From the NCBI GenBank assembly GCA_036245525.1, contig BTPG01000003.1:157884778-157948777 (forward strand): DNA of 64,000 nucleotides. Direction: 5' to 3'. The notes below the pieces were generated by a model that worked only from the letters and a program-made list of their open reading frames with translations, was not told the DNA's origin and searched no databases. Made by a program: the position numbers and the translations under genes. This document shows positions 29,939-41,900 of this stretch, piece by piece (position 1 is the stretch's first letter; the number at the start of each line of letters is the position of its first letter). This DNA comes from Semisulcospira habei (Eukaryota; Mollusca; Gastropoda; Semisulcospiridae).

Positions 29939-32900
29939 CTGCAACAAACACAATTTTATAACAATTTCTTACATTTTGTCCACTGTACAGCAAACAGTTT
30001 TGAGCAAGCAACATCAAATCCATTACGGCTCACTGGCATGACTGTATACATCACTATTGCTAAAATGGATTTTTCTCTAAAATGTATTTTTTCGAAAAAT
30101 ACTTACCAATGGCATTACTACTAGGAAGCTTCGCTTAGCATACCAATTTTAGCCCCCCAAAAAACTCGTGTCCCACACAACCGGGGAGGCGACTCTGGGG
30201 TGTCGTTACCAAGAGACCCTGAGTAACCTCCCCTGCCTCCCTATCCGGTGGCGCACTCACCATTTCCCACCAGTCTCTGAGCCTTAGCTCTACTGTGGCA
30301 AGCGGGGTAGAAGGGAGGGACCTCTGAATTATGCCATCGGTAAGTATTTTCGAAAAAATACATTTAAGAGAAAAATCCATTTATTTTCTCAAAATCTTTA
30401 CCGATGGCATTACTACTAGGAAGAATTGCGAATAGGAGGAGGGTGCCGCATTCTTGGTACACTTTCCCCATGCCCGAGCGCCTCCGCGCGAACGATCGAG
30501 ACCCCTCCATACGCGCCCACTCCCAACAATTTTAGCTAGGCGTTGCCTATGGTGCCAGGAGGGAGTGCTGTGCCGACGAAATGTCCCCCACTAGGGCCAG
30601 GTTGGTGCGCTGGCCGGATAGGTCTCGCAGGTAGAAGCGGGCGAAGGTACTCGGCCCGCCAACCCATGGCTACCATAATGTCCCTCCTGCACAGTTTCAG
30701 TCAAAGGCGATGCTCGCCGCCACTGCTCGGATTTCGTGAGCCCATATGCGCATCGTCCTGGCTTGCTCTGGGGAGAGCTCTTTGTACACCGACCGGATGT
30801 CCCAGCGGAGCCAGGCAAATATCGTCTGCGCCCAGATGTCTCGTCTGCCTGGAGCCAAGGGCAGGAAAAGGCGCGAGCGCCCTTGTCTTAGTGGCTTCTG
30901 CGCAGGTATACTTAAGCGCCCTGACAGGGTCCTGTAGTCGGGACTCCCGTGAATGGTCCGATGCCCTGAGCGGATGGATGGTCAATACTTGAGGCGCTGA
31001 CACTGGGAGGCGGTTCTTGGCCAGAAACGTAGGGTCGGTGAACAGCTGCACCGAACCATCGGCCCTGAGTTGGAGACAGGAGGGTCGCACTGAGAAGGTG
31101 TGTATCTCGCTAACCCGAGAGGCTGTGGCGAGGGCAAGCAGGAAGCAGGTCTTCCTGGTTAGGTCTCCCAGGTGTGCGAGGGGTAGAGGCTCGAATTGTT
31201 CAGAGTTGAGCCAGGTGAGCACCCAGGACAAGTCCCAGTGAGGAATCAACAAGCGTGAAGCCGGCCATTGCAGATCGAAGTGCGCCATTAGATCTGCGAG
31301 GTCTTTGCATGCCCCCGGATCCGGCCATTCTAAGTGTCAATAAGTATCAGCCACCTTCGCCAGGTAACCTCGGATGGTGGTGGGGGTCAGGTTCTGTTGG
31401 GAGAATAGCCACAGAAAGAACTCCGCCAATTGGGGGTTCGTCAGGTCCATGGGGGCGAGTCACTCCGCTGCACACCAAGTCTGGAGAACTCGCCACTTTC
31501 CTTCGTACATGTAAAGGGTAGAGACCCTCCGGGCCGCTGCGATCGCATCCACTGCTGCACCCGAGAAGCCTCTTGCTGCGAGGGCCTGCCTGACAATCTC
31601 CACGCGTGTAACAGCAGTCGATCTGGGGCATGGATGAAACAGCTGTTGCCTGGGCTGCTTGAGCATCGTACTTGGCGCGGGGAGCTTCAGCGGGTAGTCT
31701 GTCGCAAGGCCCAGGAGATCCGTGGTCCAGCTCTTGGTCCAGCTGAAAGGGGCAACAAGAATCAGGATCGTATTGTCGCCCCTGAGCTTCTGAAGGACGT
31801 TTGGTACCAGAACTGTGGGAGGGAACACGTACGCAAGGAGTCCGGCCCACGGGATGGACAGTGCGTCTACAGCCCAGGCTTGTGGATGGGGGAGACGAAA
31901 AGAGGCAGCTTGTTGTTCCACCTCGTGGCGAAGAGGTCGATCATCGGCGTCTCCCAATGCGCGCAGAGTAGCTGAAAGATATCCGGCCGTAGTGACCACT
32001 CTGTGTGAAGAAGCTGGCCCCGTCGCGAGAGGGAGTCCGCGAGTACGTTGAGATGGCCTGAGATGTGCCGCGCCCACAGAGTGATGCCCCGATCCCTGCA
32101 CCACAGGAGGACTTAGTACACGAGGATAAAGAGGGAGGGTGCACGCGTCCCCCCCCTGGTTCTGAATGTAGGCCACGACCGTCAAGTTGTCGGAAAGCAC
32201 CAGCACCTCCCGTTGCGCGAGTCTTTCCTCTCATACGATGAGCGCCAGCCACATCTCCAGCCAATTGATATGTCTGCCTGCATGCTCCCTCATCCAGCTG
32301 CCCGAGGCTGAGGCAAACTCCGGCAGCAGGTGTGCTCCCCAGCTTGAGAGGCTCGCTTCCGTTCAGATGGAGAGCTGAGGAGGAGGGGAGAGTGGTGGTG
32401 CCCTTGACGCTAGCCAGGCACTGTCCGTCCACCGCTGGAGATGAGACTTGACCAACACTGACACCGGAACCAGTGTTGCCAGGTCGCCTGAGGAGGGGTG
32501 CCAGTGCAAGAGCAGATGAAGCTGTATCAGCCGAGCGTAGAGTCTGCCTAGGGGAAGGAGATCTGCTGCAGCGCTTAGTAGGCCCAAGAGCTGGACCCAG
32601 GCCCTGGCCGGGAGAGCTTCTGTGCGAGACACTCGGGGTGCCGCCTCCGCTATCGTCTGTATCCGCCATACGAGGAGTCGTACCCAGTTGACATCGGTCA
32701 GGAACTCCATGCCTAGGTGGATAAACCGGCGTGACAGTATCAGATCGGACTTGCCTCCGTTGACTAGGAATCCGAGGCGGCGGAGCAGAGTCAGCAAGGA
32801 ATCTCTGTCTTCCTCCGCTTCCGCCATCTGGTTCCGCAGGAGCAGGTCGTTAAGGTAGTTGGAGGTTGGGCTGGAGGCCGCTTGTCGGAACCTTGAGACA

Positions 32901-35900
32901 ACTCCAGCTATAATCCTGGTGAAGACCCATGGGCTGAGGTTTAGTCCAAAAGGTAGGGCCCAAAACTGACACACCACCCCGCGGAAGGCGAAGTGCAGGT
33001 AACGCTGCGACGCCGGATGGATGGGCACGAGAAGATATGCGTCTGCAAGAGGCTCACAGCGAAATCCTGGGACCGTACCGCCGCCCTCTGGCTGTTTCCA
33101 TCCTGAAGTGTGGGGCTGAAATAAACTTGTTTAGGGCTGAAAGGTCGATTACAGGCCGCCACTTGCCTCCGGGCTTGGGGACGAGGAAGAGTCGACTGTA
33201 GAAGGACAGGGAGTCGGGACACGTGACCACCTCCGTGGCCTCCTTCTGGAGCAGGGCCCTCACTTCGCCGTGCAGTGCTGTCGCTTTGTCCTGATCCCCC
33301 AGTACTTGCGTCCACAGAGGTGAGTGTCGCAAAGGAGAGGGCAACTGGAAGAAGGTCCGCACGCCCTCCGTGACAGTCGAAAGATTCCATGGGTCGTCCA
33401 AAAATGGCCGCTGCCACGCGCTGCTGTGGAGGGCTAGCCTCCTGCTGACCCTACAGTAATCGGTGAGAGGACAGGTGTCAAGTCAGCAGGCCCAGCCGCG
33501 CCCTCGCTTCTGGGTGCCTCTGGACCAGGCAGTGGAGGGTGTGGGGAAAGCGTGCGAGCGCGCGGGTAGGGGGAAGGATCCACTGTGGCCTCGAGGAGGA
33601 CGGGAGAGAGGGGTCTGACGAACCGCAGGGCACGACCCATGGCTCTGCGGGCTGACTGTAAGCGGGCGGAGACTGCTTCTGCTGTGGCAGGCCAGAGGTC
33701 CTTGGCTGTCTTCTTTACCGAATGCCAAGTCGGTCCGAACAGTAGAGTTCCCTCCAAAGGTGCCTGGCACAGCTGTGACTTCACCGAAGCTGGGAGGGAG
33801 GGGCAGCGTCCGAGCAGCTCGTCCCGTCGCATCAGGTTGCAGTTGGCGGCCGTCGCCATGGAGTTGGCCGAAGAGTGGAACGCCGCCCTATTCGCCGCTT
33901 TCAACACCGAGTGTATCTCTCGCAGAGGAGCCGAAGCCGATAGGTCCCAGGTGTTCTCCAGACGCCTGACTACGGGCAGCGTCGCCATCTCTAAGAATCC
34001 CGCGCACGCCATGGAGTTGCAGACCAAGGTAGCCGTCTTGTCCAGACCTCCTGTCAGTGTACGGTGGCTGCGGGGAGCCACTGCCTGCAACAACGCATTC
34101 TTGTCCACCGCTGGAAGGGCACAGGAAAACGCCTGGGAGTGACCTGCATACCACTGCTGGCGGATGGTAATATTCATCTCTTCTGGCCATCGCGAGTCCG
34201 AGAAGAAACCCTGGTCCCCAAAGCCGTCCTGTCGCAGGTGTGCTGAGAACGCCTCTGCTAGGTCCCGGAAGCTAGCCGGTCGAGGGAGTGACTTGAAGCG
34301 CTTGGGCTGTTGCGGAGTGTCGACCATCGCCGTGGCCTTCCTCTTCAAGGGCGGAGATGGAGGGCAGTACTCCGGAGGGAGAAAAGACGCGATGAGTTGG
34401 GACGCTTCGTCCAAGGAACGGCGAGTGTGCGATACTGGAGCTGCATCGACCGAGGTGGTGGAGAGTGACGAACGCCCGCCAGGTGATGCCGGTTGCCCGT
34501 CGTCTACGCCCAACGCTGACACTGAGTCCTCTGGGTGTAGACTGAGCGCCTACTCATCGTCCGATGCAGGCTGAGCTGGGGCCGACGCTGTAGGTCCATG
34601 CGCCGAGCGAAGGGTAGCCCCCAGGGAGATTCTGTTCTCGTGGACCACCTCGGTCCGGCCAGGAGATCGGCTGCTCCTGAGGTCCGGTGTCGCGATGAGG
34701 TCCGCCGCTGTGACACGTCTGAATTTGTTCACCGGTCTGGCGAGGAGGAGTGGGAAGTGGAGACATCCCCTCGCACGAGGTATCTGTAGCACCCTGTCCC
34801 CATGCACTGTGGTCGCTCTTCCGATCACGGGGACTGAGAACGCTGGGTGTCCCTCTCTCCGCTCCTATGGCGAGGGGGGGGGGGGAAGGAGGGGGGGGGG
34901 AGGATGGTAGTGCTTCGGAGGTCCGCACTTGATGAGGAACTACATCTCGTCAGCTAGAGTACTCTGACCGTGCTTGTTTCGTCTCTGTGGCGGCTGTAGG
35001 TAGATTGCCTGTGGCTCCACTCTCTTTCTCAGGACCTCGAAGTCTGAGTCCGTGGCTTGTCCAGTCAGTGGCTTAATTTCCGGTCCCGCTCTGAGAGGTG
35101 CACCCTGGGTGCGGCCTGGTCCAGGCGCTGGTCCGGCCTACGGCAGGCGGGTGTTGTCGTCTCAGAGGGGTGGTCCCCCGCTTCTGTTGCCTGAGCTCTC
35201 TGTTTTCCTTGTGGGTGTGCGTGAGGCCCAACAATTTCCTTGTGGGGGGACTGAGCTCTCAATGCCTGTTTAACTGTAGGGGACGAATCCCGTTGTGACA
35301 TATCCCAGGCCGAAAGGCGGGGTAGAGCTCTTGGTACTTGACGGGAGGGCAAGTCCCGTCAGCTGCTTTCAGCTCTTTCTTCCGCTCAGGGCGGAGCAGC
35401 TCTGTTTGAGGCACCGGTGGGGGCAGCAGATCCCTTTTACGCGCCAACAAGCCCACGATGTCTGAGGTACTTTCAAGGCTGAGGTCGCTACAAGGTTGTG
35501 TGCTGGTCTGTCTCTCCAGTAGAACGCCCACAGCTGCGACCATGGTTCCTCCTCCCACATCACGCATTGGTTGCATGTTCGACTGGAGGAGCAGCCCGAG
35601 CAGGGAAGGCAGACATCGTGCCACTGGAACTCGCCACACCTGGTGCAGGTCCTCACCTGAGCACTGTAACATAAGACAGACAAGGGCCGGTGCGAGTGTG
35701 TGGAGCCTCCTTGTTTGGGTCCGAGCTCCCGATTGGTCGTGTACATAGTATTCGGTCAATGTCTCCGCCCGGTAATTCGCTGGCTGAGGCAGTAACCACA
35801 GCTTTACCTTGCCATGTCCCGAGTGCCAGTAATCCACAAGACCCAACCACCAAGTAAATCCTCCGAACCGAAGGTAATCCAACACTCAAACCACACAGGC

Positions 35901-38900
35901 AGTAACACTCCAAGGAAATCCAACATAATCCACGTAAGTGATGGCGGGAAATGGTGAGTGCGCCACCAGATAGGGAGGCAGGGGAGGCTACTCGGGTCTC
36001 TTGGTAACGACTCCCGAGAGTTGCCTCCCAGGTTGTGTGGGACACGAGTTTTTTTGGGGGGGGCTAAAATTGGTATGCTAAGCTAAGCTTCCTAGTAGTA
36101 ATGCCATCGGTAAAGATTTTGAGAAAATAAATGTGGCAGTGACATTTTGCTAATGTTGCTCAGAGGACTATGTATGCATGCATGCTGACATAAGGAAACT
36201 TGGGTGAGGTCGATGTTGTGTCGAGTTATTGCAAACCCTTTCATTCGGAATACACCAGTGTGTGAAATAATTTTGACTAAAATAGTTCAAGGGTAGTGCC
36301 AGAATAGCTTGGTGCCTATAGGCACTAAGCTATTCTGGCACCACCCTTGAACTAAAGCCATTGGTTTATATCCTTATATGTAAGTACTATAATGCAGCTT
36401 GCATATGGCAGTGTACAAATGTGAAGCTTTTAGCCTCAGTATGATATGGGTTAATGGCCAAGATCTCAGAACCATTTCCAAAGCGTGGGTTTGAATTTTT
36501 GTTTGTAGACCTTCATGTAAAGAAAGATTTTTTTCCTTTTCCTGTGTCTTTAGAAATTATTCATATGCACATAAAAATGGGCTTACTCCTCCAGGTAGCT
36601 CTCAACGTCTGTTGCGTAGAAGTCATCTCCAAACTCTCTGGACAGTTGCAGGAAGTTGCCAATTAGCTCCCCTTTCTTGTATACCAACAGGGCTGGCACT
36701 CCACTCGCAGCCTGGTGAACACACACAAACAACATACATAACACCTGTTGTCGTTATAAATTCATATTCATGGAGATGTAGACTGTACAAGAAGCCACAT
36801 GCACAAGTGGGTTATGAGTGATGACTGTGTGAATGCACTCCATTGCTTCCCATCTCAAAAGTCTATCCCAATTTGAAAAGGATATTACGACAAAAGCTTT
36901 TAATCAAAAGAAATCCTAAATTCATGTCACAATTTAAAAAAAATGAATTTTTTTTCTAAAATGTATTTTTTTGAAAAATACTTACCGATGGCATTACTAT
37001 CTGGGAATACACTCTATTGCCTATAGATTTCAGCAAAATTGTGTGTAGCACACAACTGGGGAGGAGACACCGGGGATCCAAGCACTATGACCCCGGGTGG
37101 CCTCCCCTTACTACCCTATCCCGGCGAGCACAGGGCGACCACGTCAGTTTCACACATAGCCACAAGAGGCAAGCGGGGCAGGCGGGAGGGCCATTCGAGT
37201 AATGCCATCGGTAAGTATTTTTCAAAAAAATACATTTTAGAAAAAAAATTCATTTGTTTTTTCAAAATACATTACCGATGGCATTACTATCTGGGAGAAT
37301 GGCGAACAGGCGGAGGGTGCCGTATCTAACCATAACCCAACCACTCCGCCGGCCCCCTCGAGAAAGAACTCCCGACGATTTCAGCTATGATGTGCCTAAG
37401 ACGCCAGCAGCACTCGGAGGGAGTGCTGGGCCGCGGAGATGTCGCCCACCCGTGCCAGGGAGTCACGTCAGCCGGATAGGTCTCTTAACCCTCTTCTGCA
37501 TGCAAGTGCATGTGCCAGGCGGCTCTTGAAAATATCACCAAAGGGAATCAACTCCGTAATTTTGAATGGGTGACATTTTAAAAAAAATGTTAAAAAATAT
37601 TTAGACAAATCTTGAGAAAGAGCAATTATTTTTTCTAAAGTGTTGAATCAATAAAGATATAAAATAAACATTTGTGGAGCTGTAAAATGCGTAAGGAAAT
37701 AAAGGTGAAAAATCTAAAGTTGAATGAACTGCAGTTTTACGTACTGTGAATCTCAGTTGCTGATGATCACAAGCTTTATCCTCAAACGATGATGTTGACT
37801 AAAAAAAAACGATCCCCAAGTCATCCCATTCCAAATCTAAGTCAGATTCTTCCCCTCTTCCACCAAGTCTTGCTCTGTAAATCCCTCAAAATCTTCATAG
37901 GCACTGCTTTCTCCCACCAATAATCACCACAGTTCGAGGCCAGCCATTCTTACTGACACTCGATTCACACTTGAAACTTCAAAAATTTGTTGCTCCGTAA
38001 GGAAACGTCCAAAATGCACATGGCGTGTATTGACAGGAAGTGGAAAGAATCTCGAAAATGAGGCTTGTGGTCTCGCGAGATTTCTATTACCATGGTAAAC
38101 ATGGCAGCCTCCACAGTATACACGTGGTTCAGCGGGCGTTACCGGGCGTTCTATGCACAAACGCTGTGTGTTTTCAGCGGGCGCTGGTGGGCGCTCTATG
38201 CAGAAGAGGGTTAAGTTAGAAGCGTGCGAAAGTGGAGTCTGAGCGCCAGCCACCCGCTGCCACAATATCTGTGACCGAGCAGTTGCGGTCCAGGGCTAGA
38301 CTGGCGGCTACTGCTCTCACTTCATGCGTCCGGATTTGTAAAGGCTCAGCGCCGCGTGGGGAGAGGTCTAGGTAGTCTGACCTAATCACCCACCGCAGCC
38401 AGGATGACACGATCTGGGCCGCGATGTGGCGTCTGCCCGCGGACAAGGTAAGAAGAGGCGCGAGCGCCCCCGGCGCTGCGGCTGAGAGCGGCGCAGGTAA
38501 ATCTTTAGCGCCCGCACTGGGTCCTGTTGCCGCGATCCAGGGGAGAGGTCCGCTCCACGGAGGGGCCGTATCGTTAGCACCTGAGGAGCCGCCGCGGGCG
38601 GCGGTTCTTGGCCAGGAAGGACGGATCGGAGAGCCTCTGCGCAGAGCCGTCGGAACGAACCGCAAACAGGCTGGGAGCATCGAGAGCGCGTGAAGCTCGC
38701 TGACTCGGGACGCTGTAACGAGAGCCAGAAGGAAACAGGTTTTCCGGGTCAAGTCTGAGAACCGAGCCAAGGGGAGGGGCTCAAACCGGTCCGTATTCAA
38801 CCACGTCAGTACCCAGGCAAGATCCCACCGGGGTACTAGGGAACATGAAACCGGACGTCGGAGTTCAAAGTGAGCCAGAAATTCGACAGATCCTTGCAGG

Positions 38901-41900
38901 CGCCTGGGTCCGGAAGACACCGGTGACGGTAGATGTCCGCGATCATAGCGCGGTAGCCCTTGATGGCGACCGGGGCTAAGCCCCGGTCGTCGAAGAGCCA
39001 CAGGAAGAACTCTGCCAGTAGGTGGGAGGCTAAGTTAGTGGGAGGGAGCCCATGGGAGGTGCACCAGGTCTGAAAGACCCTCCACGTGCCTTCGTACACC
39101 TTCCTTGTAGAGAGTCTGCGGGCTGCTGCAATTGCCGCCACTGCAGCATCCGAGAACCTCTAGCGGCGCGGGCGTGCCGGACAACCTCCAAGCGTGTAGG
39201 CGGAGGCGTACGGGGCACGGATGGAAAAGCCGCTGACGGGGCAGCTTGAGCATCGTGGAAGGGGTAGGAAGCTCCAGAGGAGGGTCCGTCGCAAGCGCGA
39301 GGAGGTCCGTGGTCCAGCTCTTGGTCCAGTTGAAGGGGGCCACCAGCAGGAGGACCGCCGAGCATCCCAGAAGCTTCCGCAGTACCTTCGGAACGAGGAG
39401 TGACGGGGGGTAGGCGTAAGCAATCAGGCCGACCCAAGGAATGGGGAGCGCGTCCACTGCCCAAGCGAGTGGATCCAGGACTGGCGAGACGTAGACCGGG
39501 AGCTGGCTGTTTCATCTGGTGGCAAACAGATCCACTAGCGGCGTTTCCCAGTGAGAGCAGAGCAGGCGAAAAATATCCGGGCGTAGGGACCGCTCCGTGT
39601 GGAGCCACTGTCCGCGACGAGACAGGGCGTCCGCCATCACGTTGAGGTGGCCAGGGATGTGGCGGGCTCGTAGGGCAATGCCTCGATCCCTGCACCAGAG
39701 GAGAAGGTGGTACCGAAGAATGCAAAGGGAGGGCGAGTGAGGGCCACCCTGATTCTGTATGTAAGCCACCACCGTCGAGTTGTCGGAGAGCACGAGGACT
39801 TCCTGATTGGCCAAGGTCTCCTGCCAAACGTCGAATGCCAACCCAACTGCCTTCAGCTCCAGCCAGTTGACGTGATTCCCTAACAGCTCCCGAAGCCAAC
39901 GCCCGAGGCCGAGAGAAATCCGGTAACAGGTGCGCGCCCCAGCCGGCCTGGCTCGCCTCTGTACAGAGAGACCACCGAGGCGGCGGGGAGTGTAGGGCAC
40001 CCCCGAAGCCAGCCAAGCGAGGTCCGCCCACCTCTCGAGGTGAGGACGAGCCAGAGGCGTGACAGGTACTAGATCCAACAGAGCGCCCGAGGGTCGCCAG
40101 TGAAGAAGGAGACGTAGCTGGAGAGGCCGAGCATAAAGGCTGCCCCAAGGGAAGCAGGTCCACAGCCGCACTGAGGAGGCCCAGGAGTTGAAGCCAGACC
40201 CTGGCGGTGAAGGAGGATCCCATCCCCATCGAAGTCGCTAAGTCGACGATCTTCTGTCGCCTGGCCAGAGGCAGGCGGACAAGGTTGAGGTCGGTCAGGA
40301 ATTCCATCCCCCGATGTAGAAACCGTCGAGAGGGAGAAGATCGAATTTCCCCAATTGAGCAGGAAACCTAGACGACGCAGAAGGGAAAGCCGAGCATCCC
40401 TGTCCGTCTGGAGGGCTGCGGAAACCAAGTTGCGCAGTAGAAGGTCGTCCAAGTAATTGGAGGCCGGGCTCAAGGAGCGCTGATGGAGAGAGGCTAGCAC
40501 GGCGTCGAGCAGTCTTGTAAACACCCACGGACTGATGTTGAGGCCGAAAGGAAGGGCGCAGAACTGGTAGACGATCCCCCCAAGTCAACCGAAGGTACCG
40601 GCGAAACGACGGATGAATCGGGACGTGCAGATAGGCGTCTGACAGATCGAGGCTGATCGCAAAGTCCATCGGCCGGAGGGCCGCACGGAGTGTCCTGGCC
40701 GTCTCCATCCTGAAGCGAGGGGCCAAGCTGATAAGTGGACGCCACTTGCCGCCTGGTTTGGGAACTAGAAGAGTCGGCTGTAGAACGCCGGAGAGTCCTG
40801 CCGCGAAACCACCTCTGTCGCCGCTTTGGTGAGGAGGGTCGCCACTTCCCCGCGCCGAGCGTCCGCCTGTGTACCGTCGAGCGGTTCCTGGGTCCACATG
40901 GGTGATCAGCGAAGAGGCGGAGGCGACAGGAACGAAGTTGCAGGCCTGCGGTAACGGTGGAAAGAATCCAGGGGTCGTCTGGGAACAGCGATCTCCAAGA
41001 TCGCTGAAGAGCGACAGCCGCCCGCCGACGGGAGGCCCGATTACTGAGGCGGGGGCGGAGGCGGGGGCGAGTCCATGAGCCCGACCGCGGCCCGATCTAC
41101 GGGCACCGCGGGGCCAAGCAGGGCGAGGGGCGGGGCCGGCCTGAGTAGCCTGGAATGGACGGGCCCGACCTCGTGAAGATCCGGCTGTAGGAAAGGAGGG
41201 CCTGCAAGACCGCTGGGCACGACCCCCGCCGTGCGGGGGGCGCGAAAGCGGGTCGAGGCTGGGTTAGATGCAGGCTTGGGCCACAATCCTTGGAAGATTC
41301 CTTAACGGTGTGCCAAGTGTCGCCGAACAGCTGAGGACCACCTAAGGGGGCTTGACGGAGCTGGGTCTTCACTGACAAGGGAAGGTCCGAGCAGAGGCGC
41401 AAAAGGGGTATCCCTCCTCCAGAGGTCGCATTTGGCCGCTGCTGCCCTGGCGGTGGCGGAAGAATGGTAGGCGGACCGGTTGGCCGCTATCAGGATGGAC
41501 TGCACGTCACGAAGCGGGGACTGAGCCTCCAGGTCCCACGTATCCTGTAGGCACTGCAGGGCTGCCTGGGTAGCCAGTTCCAAACCCGAGCACGCCAGCG
41601 AGTTCCGCGCTAAGGGGGTGATCCTGTCGAGAGGCCGAGGCCACGAGTTCTGGACGAGCCTGCGGCCGCCCGCCTGTAGAAGGCCGCCGCATCCACCGCT
41701 GGAAAAGGTATGGCGAAGGCTTGGGAGTGTCCAGCGTACCAGGCCTGGCGGAAGCTTAAGGTGATTCCCACCGGCGATCGAGCGGCGGTAAAGTATCCCG
41801 TGTCGCCGAAAGCGTCGTTACGCAGCTGGGCGGAGAAGCATCGGTGAGGTCCCGGAAGCCGGCTTGCGGGAGGGACTTGCGGCGCTGGACTTGCCTCTGC

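Larger units (their letters stand above)
30062..36132 (-). mobile_element. DIRS-like retrotransposon copy A (PDCL intron 6)
   Basis: About 6.1 kb. The left end (aaatacttaccaatggcatt, then ctaggaag and taccaattttagcc) is inverted at the right end (ggctaaaattggtatgctaa, then cttcctag and taatgccatcgg). An internal complementary region (about 30331-30424) carries the complements of both outer ends side by side, as in DIRS elements. Coding order on the minus strand is gag-like, RT-RNase H, tyrosine recombinase. There is no target-site duplication, as expected. The element runs in the same direction as PDCL. Several frames are broken, so this copy is dead. Confidence 0.85.

Noticed and set aside
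30543..30992. Plus-strand frames in the DIRS elements
   Set aside because: Antisense to recognisable recombinase, RT and gag peptides on the minus strand.
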